Assembly: GCA_017852795.1 (NCBI GenBank)
Contig: JAFMKU010000022.1
Span: 1 to 32,534 of the forward strand
Source: Candidatus Neomicrothrix sp.
Lineage (GTDB): Bacteria > Actinomycetota > Acidimicrobiia > Acidimicrobiales > Aldehydirespiratoraceae
Direction of reading: 5' to 3'
DNA length: 32,534 bases
Position numbers and translations under genes: made by a program. The notes beneath the pieces were generated by a model that did no database searches, had not been told where the DNA came from, and worked only from the letters and a program-made list of their open reading frames with translations. Below, one piece after another: positions 21,523 to 28,989 of the stretch; position 1 is the stretch's first letter; every line of letters starts with the position of its first letter.

Positions 21523-22473
21523 ATGACGTTCACGATCGACCCTACTTCCGCTGATTATTGGCCCGACACCCCGGCCGACCTGCGGATTCCCGCGTCAGGA
21601 AAGCGCCTGGTGGCTTTGTTGCTGGCGGTGGTGCTGTTGTTGACCGTGGCGGCCGGGCAGGCATGGACCGCGGGAGCCGAAACGGTTTCCGACCTCCGAG
21701 ACGGTGTCCCGACTCGCGAAGAGGTGCGTGCCCTGCTCGACGAGGTAGCCGAACAACAAGATCAGGCCCTCAGCGAACTCACCGCAAATGAGGCGCAGCT
21801 GGCAACGCTGATTGATGAGCGGGTAGAGCTCAACGCCGAACAGCAACGGCTTGTTGATGACATTGAGGAAACCACCCAGAACCTGCGGGTGTTGGCCGTC
21901 GAGTCCTACATCACGGGAGGCGAGGTGGGGACGCTCGAATACCTAGCCGCAGTTCAAGACGCCAGCGACTTCTCGTGGCGCCAGCATCTGGTCCGGTCCC
22001 AGACCGGTTCGACCCGCCAGGCCGTCACCGAACTCAACAGCCTGTACGCCCAAGCCGATGGAGCGGTGTTGGCCAGCCTGGCCGAGTCGGAACGGTTGCA
22101 GGATCGCATGGTGGAACTCGAGTTGCTGCTGATCAGCCTGCAAGATCAGCAACTGGAACTCAACGAGGTCATGGTGGCCGCCGAAGCATGGGACCGCACC
22201 GCGATCGCGGTGGAGGAAGGACGCTACGGGCTGGTTTCCGACGAGAAGTGGGAGAAGCTTCGCTGGTGCGAATCGAGCGACCGTTACGACGCGGTTTCTC
22301 CCAGCGGTACCTACCGAGGCGCCTACCAGTTCGATTACGCCACCTGGCAGACGGTGGGGGGAACGGGTGATCCGGCCCTGGCCCCACCGACCGAACAAGA
22401 TGCCCGAGCACGCGAACTGTACGCCCGACGCGGCTGGTATCCGTGGCCGGTTTGCGGCCATTTCCTCAAGTAG
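21523..22473 (+). CDS. Rpf-like cell-wall hydrolase (transglycosylase domain) with coiled coil
   Basis: A 316-residue protein with a C-terminal resuscitation-promoting factor domain, which cleaves peptidoglycan and can stimulate growth of resting cells. The order is a short cytoplasmic N-terminus, a membrane segment at about residues 29-47 (LVALLLAVVLLLTVAAG), a long Glu/Gln/Leu-rich coiled coil at about 60-235, and the Rpf domain from about 240. The catalytic Glu250 is in WCESSDRYDAVSPSG, followed by YRGAYQFDYATWQTVGG and the final WYPWPVCG, whose Cys may pair with Cys249. The start ATG 21523 gives a normal signal-anchor; the frame is open upstream to 21391. The coiled coil resembles that of NlpC/P60-type wall hydrolases and may control the enzyme. 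Confidence 0.88.
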   Translation: MTFTIDPTSADYWPDTPADLRIPASGKRLVALLLAVVLLLTVAAGQAWTAGAETVSDLRDGVPTREEVRALLDEVAEQQDQALSELTANEAQLATLIDERVELNAEQQRLVDDIEETTQNLRVLAVESYITGGEVGTLEYLAAVQDASDFSWRQHLVRSQTGSTRQAVTELNSLYAQADGAVLASLAESERLQDRMVELELLLISLQDQQLELNEVMVAAEAWDRTAIAVEEGRYGLVSDEKWEKLRWCESSDRYDAVSPSGTYRGAYQFDYATWQTVGGTGDPALAPPTEQDARARELYARRGWYPWPVCGHFLK

Positions 22474-22527
22474 AACGCGTCGCCGAACCTGACCGGGTTG
22501 ACGTAGCGCCTCTGAGGTTGGTTTCGC

Positions 22528-22893
22528 TCAGCCGCCCAGCAGGCGAGCGGCAATTTGGCTGAGGCGACCAGGTTCGGGCGGTGTCCAACCGGCGGGCACC
22601 AAACTCGGTGCTTTGACCTGCAACACCGTGAGCACATCGTCGGCGGACGGGTTGACCATCGCGGTGTCGGCGATCACGACCGTTGGCACCGTCTCGTTGC
22701 CGTTGGCGTGCGTCCGAACCGTGGCGGCGTGCGCCGGGTCTTCCCAGATGTTGTGTTTTTGTAGCGGCACACCGTGGGCGACGAGATCACGTTCGAGGCG
22801 CATGCAGAAACCGCATCCGGGTCGCCAAAAGAAGTCAACCACGGTGGTGGGTGTCGGGCTGGAGGGGACGTTGGGGTTAGCAGGTTCGCTCAC
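22528..22893 (-). CDS. Glutaredoxin/mycoredoxin-like protein
   Basis: A 121-residue thioredoxin-fold protein with the active site RPGCGFCMRLE (Cys27 and Cys30), the cis-Pro motif ETVPTVVIAD and a downstream NPSADDVLTVL helix, as in glutaredoxin-like proteins of actinobacteria that work with mycothiol. The GTG 22893 start is supported by TAGGCT 7 nt upstream; a TTG at 22920 would add nine residues. The C-terminal 25 residues (PAGWTPPEPGRLSQIAARLLGG) are an extension beyond the fold. It diverges from the ABC-F gene and converges with the Rpf-like gene. Confidence 0.82.
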   Translation of the reverse strand: MSEPANPNVPSSPTPTTVVDFFWRPGCGFCMRLERDLVAHGVPLQKHNIWEDPAHAATVRTHANGNETVPTVVIADTAMVNPSADDVLTVLQVKAPSLVPAGWTPPEPGRLSQIAARLLGG

Positions 22894-22900
22894 CTGATCC

Positions 22901-22906
22901 AGCCTA
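22901..22906 (-). promoter_or_regulatory. Candidate leaderless -10 box (TAGGCT) for the glutaredoxin-like gene
   Basis: TAGGCT on the minus strand followed by 7 nt and the GTG at 22893; it fixes the start against the upstream TTG. Confidence 0.45.
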
Positions 22907-22929
22907 GGCCTCTCGGACAAATCCGGCGT

Positions 22930-22935
22930 TAGCGT
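22930..22935 (+). promoter_or_regulatory. Candidate -10 box (TAGCGT) upstream of the ABC-F gene
   Basis: TAGCGT lies 8 nt before ATG 22944, the first codon of a 17-codon ORF that runs into the ABC-F start. A leaderless message beginning here would start with that short ORF. Confidence 0.4.
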
Positions 22936-22943
22936 TCAGCGCT

Positions 22944-22997
22944 ATGACGTTTGTGATGGGGGCGACCAACCGCGCCGGTAACGGCTGGTTCTCGTGA
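22944..22997 (+). CDS. 17-codon upstream ORF coupled to the ABC-F gene
   Basis: ATG 22944 opens a short frame encoding MTFVMGATNRAGNGWFS, ending at TGA 22995-22997. That stop overlaps the GTG start of the ABC-F gene (GTGA). There is no Shine-Dalgarno sequence for either start, but the TAGCGT box is 8 nt upstream. Ribosomes that finish the short ORF could reinitiate at GTG 22994. It may be a regulatory leader peptide, as known for several ABC-F resistance genes, or just a coupling device. No family is recognisable, so this is inferred from position only. Confidence 0.4.
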   Translation: MTFVMGATNRAGNGWFS

Positions 22998-24775
22998 TCC
23001 TGATCGACGTCGACTCGGTATCGATGAGTCGCCCAACTCGCCCCTTGTTTCAGAACGTTTCGGTGACGGTTTCCTCCGGTGACCGACTGGGGGTAGTGGG
23101 GATCAACGGCACCGGAAAATCTACGCTGCTTTCGGTCATCTCGGGATCTCGTGAACCGGAAAGCGGTCAGGTTCGGCGAGGGCGAGGGGTGACGGTGGCC
23201 GCCGTCGATCAAGTCACGACACTGCCGGCCGGCACCGTTCGCTCAGCGGTGGGTGGGGGCTGGCGCGGTGACGCTGCGATCCATCGACTGGGACTAGCCG
23301 ACGTGATCGACCGGAGCGTTGATCAACTCTCCGGTGGACAAGAAAAGCGGGTGGCGCTCGCTCGAGCGCTGGTTGCCGACGCCGATCTGCTGATCCTTGA
23401 CGAACCAACCAACCATCTCGATGTCGACGCCATCGAATGGCTGGAACAAGAACTTGAGCAGTTCCGCGGTGGGTTGGTGGTTGTGACCCACGATCGCTAC
23501 GTCCTAGACCGGTTGACAACCCGCGTGCTCGAACTTGACCGAGGCGCGGCATACCTGCACGACGGCGGCTACGACGGATATCTCGAGGGTCGAGCGGCTC
23601 GTGAAGAACGGGCAGCAGCCCATGAATCAACCCGTCAGAACCTTGCCCGGCGGGAGCTGGCCTGGCTGCGTCGAGGGGCCAAAGCCCGAACCCGCAAGAG
23701 CCGTTCTCGTATCGAACGGGCAACCGAACTCATCACGACCCGGGCTCAAGCGGCGGCCCGAGAAGGCGACCTTCCTCTCGATGCGTTGCATCGGGAAACG
23801 CCCCGGTTGGGCGATCAGGTGGTGGAGTTAGAACACGCAGTGATCGGGTTTGAGCCGACCATTCCGCTGATTGGCGATCTGACCCTTCGGCTGGACCGTC
23901 GAGAACGGCTCGGCATCGTGGGCGATAACGGAACGGGAAAGTCGACGCTGCTCGAGGCGATCGCCGGGAAGCGGGCGTTGCTCGGCGGGAACCGAGTGCA
24001 GGGACCGACCGTGTCGATTGGGTTGTTCGACCAACGCGGCCGTGACCTCGATCCGACGCTTCGGGTCCGTCAGGTGCTGGCCGGGGATGGAGCCGAACCG
24101 GACTGGTGGGATGTCGCTTTGCTGGAACGGTTCTGGTTCGACAGCGACGCGCAGAAGGCCCCGGTTGGGTTGCTTTCTGGCGGCGAGCGACGACGGTTGC
24201 AGTTGGTGTTGACTTTGGCCGCTCGCCCCAACGTCCTCTTGCTTGACGAACCAACCAACGACCTCGACCTTGACACGCTGCGAGCGCTTGAAGATTTCCT
24301 CGACGGTTGGCCGGGTGCGGTGGTGGTCGTGAGCCACGATCGTTCGTTCATGGACCGCACTGTCAGTGATGTTCTGGTGGTGGGGGACGGGCTGGCTCGG
24401 CGTTGGCCCGGAGGCTACGGCGGATGGTTGGCCGACCGTGAAGACGGTGGGAACCGTCGGAGCCTCGACCGGTCGAGGGATCGTGAGACTGCCCGGTCCG
24501 GAGGGTCGCAGCCGGCATCCAGTCCGCAGTCGGCTGGTCCTCGGCGGTCTCGGTCAACGGTGCGCCACGAACTCAAAGCAACCGAACGGGCCATGGCCGA
24601 AGCCTCGGCTCAGGTTGCGGAACTGACGACCTTGCTTGGTCAGGCGGGAACCGATCATGGCGAGCTCACCACCGTCGGTTCTCAGCTCGCCGATGCCCAA
24701 TCACGGTTGGATTCCGCCGAGGAACGATGGCTGGCGTTGTCGTCTGAACTCGACGAGATCGACGGGAATGGGTGA
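22994..24775 (+). CDS. ABC-F family ATPase (ribosome-associated type)
   Basis: A 593-residue soluble protein with two ABC ATPase domains and no membrane segments, hence of the ABC-F (EttA/Uup/resistance) type that acts on the ribosome. NBD1 has Walker A GINGTGKST (36-44), signature LSGGQEKRVALARAL and Walker B LLILDEPTNHLD. The interdomain linker is long, basic and helical (RRGAKARTRKSRSRIERATEL). NBD2 has GDNGTGKST (about 310-318), LSGGERRRLQLVL and VLLLDEPTNDLD. A C-terminal coiled coil (about 525-590) is like the Uup DNA-binding domain in position. Start GTG 22994 overlaps the stop of a short upstream ORF. Whether it gives antibiotic resistance or is a housekeeping factor cannot be said. 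Confidence 0.93.
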   Translation: MILIDVDSVSMSRPTRPLFQNVSVTVSSGDRLGVVGINGTGKSTLLSVISGSREPESGQVRRGRGVTVAAVDQVTTLPAGTVRSAVGGGWRGDAAIHRLGLADVIDRSVDQLSGGQEKRVALARALVADADLLILDEPTNHLDVDAIEWLEQELEQFRGGLVVVTHDRYVLDRLTTRVLELDRGAAYLHDGGYDGYLEGRAAREERAAAHESTRQNLARRELAWLRRGAKARTRKSRSRIERATELITTRAQAAAREGDLPLDALHRETPRLGDQVVELEHAVIGFEPTIPLIGDLTLRLDRRERLGIVGDNGTGKSTLLEAIAGKRALLGGNRVQGPTVSIGLFDQRGRDLDPTLRVRQVLAGDGAEPDWWDVALLERFWFDSDAQKAPVGLLSGGERRRLQLVLTLAARPNVLLLDEPTNDLDLDTLRALEDFLDGWPGAVVVVSHDRSFMDRTVSDVLVVGDGLARRWPGGYGGWLADREDGGNRRSLDRSRDRETARSGGSQPASSPQSAGPRRSRSTVRHELKATERAMAEASAQVAELTTLLGQAGTDHGELTTVGSQLADAQSRLDSAEERWLALSSELDEIDGNG

Positions 24776-24790
24776 CGCCAACTCGGCCGC

Positions 24791-24796
24791 TAACCT
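24791..24796 (+). promoter_or_regulatory. Candidate leaderless -10 box (TAACCT) for the NfuA-type gene
   Basis: TAACCT, 7 nt, then ATG 24804, lying just after the ABC-F stop; it suggests that this gene also has its own promoter. Confidence 0.45.
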
Positions 24797-24803
24797 TCAG
24801 GGT

Positions 24804-25433
24804 ATGACCGACACCGCAGCTGGCAAGACCGACGAAATCCTGATGGTGACTGACGGGGCGCGTGCCACCGTGTTCGACATTCGGTCCCGAGAAGACGATG
24901 CGGAAGGCCTCGGTCTGCGGGTTGAGGTCACCGGGGCGTCGGGGGTCGATTACACCTACGACCTGTCTTTAGAACCCGTCGCGGACGCAGCCGAAGACGA
25001 CTGGCTGTACAGCCACGACGGTTTGACCGTGATCATCCCCGCCAACAGCGTCGACGCCATGCGGGGGGCCACGCTCGACCTTCCGTCGGTTGCCGGTCAG
25101 GGCGGCCTAGTGATTCGCAATCCCAACCGCCCCAACCCGCTCGGCGACCTCGGGCAACTGGAGTTGACCGGCGACGCCGCCAACAAGGTGCGAGTTCTGC
25201 TGGCCGAACGAATCAACCCGGCGCTGGCCGCTCACGGTGGGTTCGCTGAGCTGGTCGGCGTTGAAGGGTCAACGGCTTACGTGACCATGGGTGGCGGCTG
25301 TCAGGGATGTTCCATGAGCGCCGCAACCCTTCAAGAAGGCATCCAACGGGCCATTCTCGAAGCGATCCCGGAAGTGACCGACGTGATCGACGCCACCGAC
25401 CATCAGCAGGGCGAAAACCCGTACTACACCTGA
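24804..25433 (+). CDS. nfuA: NfuA-type Fe-S cluster carrier
   Basis: A 209-residue protein with a degenerate A-type (HesB-like) N-terminal domain, about residues 10-110 (LGLRVEVTGASGVDYTYDLSL; VIIPANSVDAMRGATLDL), lacking the scaffold cysteines. This is joined to a C-terminal NifU-like domain, about 125-205 (INPALAAHGGFAELVGVEG), with CxxC at Cys166 and Cys169 (GGGCQGCSMS). This is the NfuA layout, in which the NifU part carries a 4Fe-4S cluster and the N-terminal part recognises target enzymes. The start ATG 24804 is supported by a TAACCT box; the frame is open upstream. It converges with dxs, whose pathway ends in Fe-S enzymes (IspG, IspH) that could be clients; that link is inference. Confidence 0.9.
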   Translation: MTDTAAGKTDEILMVTDGARATVFDIRSREDDAEGLGLRVEVTGASGVDYTYDLSLEPVADAAEDDWLYSHDGLTVIIPANSVDAMRGATLDLPSVAGQGGLVIRNPNRPNPLGDLGQLELTGDAANKVRVLLAERINPALAAHGGFAELVGVEGSTAYVTMGGGCQGCSMSAATLQEGIQRAILEAIPEVTDVIDATDHQQGENPYYT

Positions 25434-25442
25434 GCAGCAGGC

Positions 25443-25474
25443 AACCTGAGCCGGTGAGAGGTCCGGTTTGGGTT
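25443..25474 (+). terminator. Strong hairpin after nfuA
   Basis: AACCTGAGCCGG (25443-25454) pairs with CCGGTTTGGGTT (25463-25474) as a continuous 12-bp RNA stem, with three G-U pairs and an 8-nt loop. It lies 9 nt after the nfuA stop and touches the end of dxs. The G-U pairs make it stable only on the plus-strand transcript, so it probably ends nfuA transcription. Confidence 0.55.
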
Positions 25475-27302
25475 ATTCAGCCAACAGTGCTTCGACGCTG
25501 CGGGCGATGCCGTCGGCGTCGAGCCCGAACCGGGCGTGGATTGCCTCGGCGGTGTCGTGCGGTACGTATTCGGTCGGAACACCAAGAACGCTGATTCGGC
25601 AGCTTGCACCGCGTTCACCGAGCGCATCTCGAACGCCAGCTCCAGCTCCACCGATTCGCAGACCATCTTCGACCGTAACCACGATCTGGTGACCGGCGAT
25701 GTCATCGATCATGGTGGGATCAAGTGGGCTGACCAGTCGAGGGTCGTACACGGTGCAGTGCACGCCGCGCTGGGCAAGTTGTTCGGCGGCTCCAACTGCG
25801 GCCGGCAGCATCTGACCAAACCCGACCAGAGCCACCGTTCCATCGCCTTGTTGCACTCGGCGGGCTGCGAACCCCCGGCCGACCTCAAGATCTGGGACGT
25901 GAGCGGCGGGTCCGCGAGACCAGCGGATCGCTACCGGGCCGTCGGTGACGGTCATGGCATCTTCGAGCATCTGCTGAAGTTCCTGATAATTCGACGGTGC
26001 AAACACGGTCATTCCCGGCACTTTGGTGAGCAGGACCAAGTCGAGGATCCCGTGGTGGGATGCGCCGTCGGGACCGGTGATCCCGGCCCGGTCAAGACAG
26101 AAAATGACGGGAAGGCCGTGCAGTCCCGCATCGAGGTTGACCTGATCGATCGCTCGGGTCAGGAACGTTGAGTACACGGCCACCACGGGTCGCAGACCCC
26201 CCATAGCCATACCGGCTGCCGCGGTCACCGCGTGTTGTTCGGCGATTCCGACGTCGATGCAGCGATCCGGGAAACGATCACGAAACGGCAACAAGCCGGT
26301 GGAGTCAGGCATCGCCGCGGTGATGGCGACCAGTTCGGGGTGGCGATCACCAAGTTTGACCATGGTTTCGCTGAATGCTGCGGTGTACGAACCGTCCTTG
26401 ACCGAACCGGTGTCGTGCATGTTCTTTATGTCGTCGGCTTCGGCGGGGCCGTACCCCCGGCCTTTCTGGGTGAGCACATGCACCACGACCGGCCCATCGA
26501 ACTCGCTGGCGTTGGCCAGCGCCTCTTCCATCGATTCGATGTCGTGACCGTCGAAGGGACCGATGTAGCGGACCCCGAGATCTTCGAAAAACGCCGACGG
26601 TTCCCACATTTCGCGCAGCGCGGCCTTCGACATCTTCAACCCGCGGTGGATCTGTTCGCCGACCCACGGGATCCGTTCGGCGATCTCCTCGATTTTGGCC
26701 TGCCGCCGCATGTACACCGGGTTGTTGCGGATCTTGACCAGGCTTTCGGACAGTCGCGAAACGGTAGGTGCGTAGGAGCGGCCGTTGTCGTTGAGCACGA
26801 TGACCACATCGCTGCCGGCATGGCCGAGATTGTTCAAGCCTTCGAAAGCCATACCGCCGGTCATGGCGCCATCACCAATAATGGCAACCACCCGGCGGCG
26901 TTCGTCGTTGGCGCGGAATGCGGTGGCGAGACCGTGGGCGTAACTCAGCACCGTCGAAGCGTGACTGTTTTCGATCCAGTCATGTTCGGATTCGTCTCGG
27001 CTCGGGTAGCCCGACATGCCACCGGCCTGACGGAGTTGGCGAAAACCGTTGGCTCGGCCGGTCAGGATCTTGTGGATGTAAGCCTGATGGCCGGTGTCCC
27101 AGAGGATGGCATCGTGAGGGGACCGGAACACTCGATGCACGGCGATCGACAATTCGACTGCGCCAAGGTTGGATCCGAGATGCCCGCCAAGTTCGGTTAC
27201 CGAATCGATCACTAACGCCCGGATCTGTTCGGCGAGGTCGTTGAGTTCCGCGATCGAACGGCCTTGAAGGTCTTCAGGTCCGGAGAGGGCGCTCAACAAC
27301 AT
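25473..27302 (-). CDS. dxs: 1-deoxy-D-xylulose-5-phosphate synthase
   Basis: The first enzyme of the MEP isoprenoid pathway; it joins pyruvate and glyceraldehyde 3-phosphate with thiamine diphosphate. The 609-residue protein has DAILWDTGHQAYIHKILTGR, the ThDP/Mg motif IGDGAMTGGMAFEGLNN ending in LNDN, the transketolase-like catalytic glutamate in DVGIAEQHAVTAAAGMA, and the C-terminal domain VVTVEDGLRIGGAGAGV. Length and order are normal. ATG 27302 begins with MLLSALSGPEDLQG. It overlaps the end of the PAP2-type gene by 29 bp, so it is probably co-transcribed and coupled. Confidence 0.96.
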   Translation of the reverse strand: MLLSALSGPEDLQGRSIAELNDLAEQIRALVIDSVTELGGHLGSNLGAVELSIAVHRVFRSPHDAILWDTGHQAYIHKILTGRANGFRQLRQAGGMSGYPSRDESEHDWIENSHASTVLSYAHGLATAFRANDERRRVVAIIGDGAMTGGMAFEGLNNLGHAGSDVVIVLNDNGRSYAPTVSRLSESLVKIRNNPVYMRRQAKIEEIAERIPWVGEQIHRGLKMSKAALREMWEPSAFFEDLGVRYIGPFDGHDIESMEEALANASEFDGPVVVHVLTQKGRGYGPAEADDIKNMHDTGSVKDGSYTAAFSETMVKLGDRHPELVAITAAMPDSTGLLPFRDRFPDRCIDVGIAEQHAVTAAAGMAMGGLRPVVAVYSTFLTRAIDQVNLDAGLHGLPVIFCLDRAGITGPDGASHHGILDLVLLTKVPGMTVFAPSNYQELQQMLEDAMTVTDGPVAIRWSRGPAAHVPDLEVGRGFAARRVQQGDGTVALVGFGQMLPAAVGAAEQLAQRGVHCTVYDPRLVSPLDPTMIDDIAGHQIVVTVEDGLRIGGAGAGVRDALGERGASCRISVLGVPTEYVPHDTAEAIHARFGLDADGIARSVEALLAE

Positions 27303-28128
27303 CGCTGCTCAGCGTACCGGTGGGGCCGGGCAGAAGTCTTGTTAGGAACGGAGCGAGCAGCAATCCGACCCCCAACGCGATCAGACCGCCGAAGGCGTCC
27401 AGCCAGTAATGGTTGGCTGTGACCATGATGGCGAACAAGGTCAGGATCGGGTAGCACCAGACGACGATTCGGGTGATGCGGCGGCGCAGCAGCGGAGAAA
27501 GCGCAACCGCGCACCAGACAGCCCAGGCGATGTGCAGGCTGGGCATCGCCGCGTACTGGTTGCTGATGTTGGCGATCCGCTCGGTTTCGAACGACCAGAG
27601 CCCACCCAACTCGGTCAACGTATCGACGAAGGTGTGGTTGGGATTGCAGGCACCGAACGCCGATTCGCAGTTGCCGAGAAGGCGAGGTGGCATCAGCGGA
27701 AACAGTGCGAAACCGATCAACGCGGTTCCAGTGGTGAGGCACAGCGTCGAGCGCATGAACGAGTAGCGCAGCGGTGCTTTCACAAACAGGTAGACCATGG
27801 TGCCGATGGTGATCACGAAATGGAATGTCCCGTAAAAAACGTTCCAGCCGATCAGAAACCAGTCCCAACCCAGAAACCGTTCCTGCAATTCGGGTTCGAT
27901 GTAGAGACCCAAGGCGGACTCGAAGTCGATCACGCTGATCGCGTTGGCATAGGACTGGCGCACGATCGACGCGCCGAGCGCCGAACCGAACTGGTTCCTA
28001 ATCAACGAGTAAACCCCGTAGAAACCGGCGACCAACAGAACCTCCACCCACCAACGAAGTGGCGGGTGGTAGGCCGGGGCAGGCACGACGGTGTCTTGTG
28101 GCTGGTCGGTGTGCGGTTCGTCTGACAC
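27274..28128 (-). CDS. PAP2-type membrane phosphatase/inositol phosphotransferase-like protein
   Basis: A multi-pass membrane protein of the PAP2_3 (Aur1/Ipt1-like) type, 284 residues from the chosen GTG 28128. After a Pro-rich cytoplasmic start come about six membrane helices, the first near VEVLLVAGFYGVYSLI. The conserved phosphatase motifs are AAMPSLHIAWAVW (the SxxH histidine) and TANHYWLDAFGG (HxxxD), near the end. Such enzymes act on lipid phosphates or transfer phosphoinositol. The start is uncertain: an in-frame GTG at 28320 would give 348 residues but would run into the divergent gene's start. A TACCGT box on the minus strand (28229-28234) fits the shorter form. It precedes and overlaps dxs. 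Confidence 0.8.
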   Translation of the reverse strand: MSDEPHTDQPQDTVVPAPAYHPPLRWWVEVLLVAGFYGVYSLIRNQFGSALGASIVRQSYANAISVIDFESALGLYIEPELQERFLGWDWFLIGWNVFYGTFHFVITIGTMVYLFVKAPLRYSFMRSTLCLTTGTALIGFALFPLMPPRLLGNCESAFGACNPNHTFVDTLTELGGLWSFETERIANISNQYAAMPSLHIAWAVWCAVALSPLLRRRITRIVVWCYPILTLFAIMVTANHYWLDAFGGLIALGVGLLLAPFLTRLLPGPTGTLSSDVVERPLRT

Positions 28129-28292
28129 GGGAACTGGTGGGAGAGGCTTTCGGGGGGTTGGTTGGCGAAATGGACGATTGAGGTCGGCGAGCGACCCGGC
28201 TGAAGCGAAATCGTACCGCCTTGACGTTACGGTAAAAGTCGTCTCGCGATGTGACCAGCCTCGCCTTCTCGTCAGTAGATGGAGGTTGGATT

Positions 28293-28943
28293 GTGCGTGC
28301 GGGTCAGAAAAGGTTTTCACCCCGATTGTTCGTCGGGTTTATCGGCTTCGTTGGGTTGGTGGCTGCATGGTTTCTGCTGGCCTGGCTCGATTTCGGACCC
28401 GCGGCCGATTCTGGTCATGCAGACCAGCCGGGCCCAAGTGCTCTGCTCCGAGGTCAGTCGGCTCTGGGCCCTCGAGAGGCTATAGGTCAGCTGGCGGCCG
28501 GATCGCGTGGGTGGTTGGAGCGTATGGTCGAGGTGGCGGTGCACACCGATGATTCTCAGGCTGAACCTCCGGTTGCCCGTCAGATTTGGGTGCGTTCGGT
28601 TTGGGATGGGGCAGAGGTCTGGCTTGAGCTGTGGGTGGTCAACCCCGACCAGTTTGATCCCGACCAGTTTGATCCCAACCAGTTTGATAGGGCGCGCCAG
28701 GAGCGTTGGCAGGGAAGTCAGGCCGAAGCGGGCCGAGATGCGGCGTTGCGCTCGATCGTTGACGAGCTCTCGTTTGGTCAATCGGTCGAGGTGACGATGG
28801 CCGCGTCGCAGGTCGTGTCGGTTACCGGTTCATCGGACGCTGATCAGGCCGGGGTTGGTGTGTACGACCGATGGAGGATCGGAGCTGGGGACGCCCCGTT
28901 TGGTCAGTTGCAGGACCCGGCTGGCGAGGTCGTCGGTCGGTAG
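28293..28943 (+). CDS. Membrane-anchored protein of unknown function with DQFDP repeat
   Basis: A 216-residue protein of no recognised family. GTG 28293 is set by GGAGG at 28281-28285, 7 nt upstream. A basic start (VRAGQKRFSPR) and one hydrophobic helix at about residues 10-30 (LFVGFIGFVGLVAAWFLLAWL) make it a signal-anchored, outward-facing protein. The middle has a strand-rich stretch (ARQIWVRSVWDGAEVWLELWVV) followed by three copies of a five-residue repeat (P-D/N-Q-F-D, residues 118-132). The end is acidic and flexible. It diverges from the PAP2 gene and is followed 46 nt later by tldD, with a promoter candidate at its stop, so co-transcription is not certain. Confidence 0.7.
   Translation: MRAGQKRFSPRLFVGFIGFVGLVAAWFLLAWLDFGPAADSGHADQPGPSALLRGQSALGPREAIGQLAAGSRGWLERMVEVAVHTDDSQAEPPVARQIWVRSVWDGAEVWLELWVVNPDQFDPDQFDPNQFDRARQERWQGSQAEAGRDAALRSIVDELSFGQSVEVTMAASQVVSVTGSSDADQAGVGVYDRWRIGAGDAPFGQLQDPAGEVVGR
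28644..28688 (+). repeat. 15-bp tandem repeat, three copies, within a coding gene
   Basis: Units at 28644-28658, 28659-28673 and 28674-28688 read cccgaccagtttgat; the third has AAC for GAC. They encode PDQFD, PDQFD, PNQFD. Near identity at all codon positions points to recent duplication or slippage. Confidence 0.8.
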
Positions 28944-28946
28944 GGC

Positions 28947-28952
28947 TACTCT
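28947..28952 (+). promoter_or_regulatory. Candidate -10 box (TACTCT) for tldD
   Basis: TACTCT lies just after the stop of the upstream gene and about 37 nt before GTG 28990, leaving a leader that carries GGAGG at 28981-28985. This is a leadered rather than a leaderless arrangement. Confidence 0.35.
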
Positions 28953-28989
28953 GAGGGCGGTTTTCTGGAGCGTTGAATTCGGAGGCACT

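Noticed and set aside
26232-27215. Long plus-strand frame antisense to dxs
   Set aside because: A high-GC shadow of a certain gene, with no recognisable domain.
28221-28226. TTGACG as a -35 for the DQFDP-repeat gene
   Set aside because: At a 17-nt spacer the -10 position reads TCGCGA, which is not promoter-like; no plus-strand promoter could be supported there.
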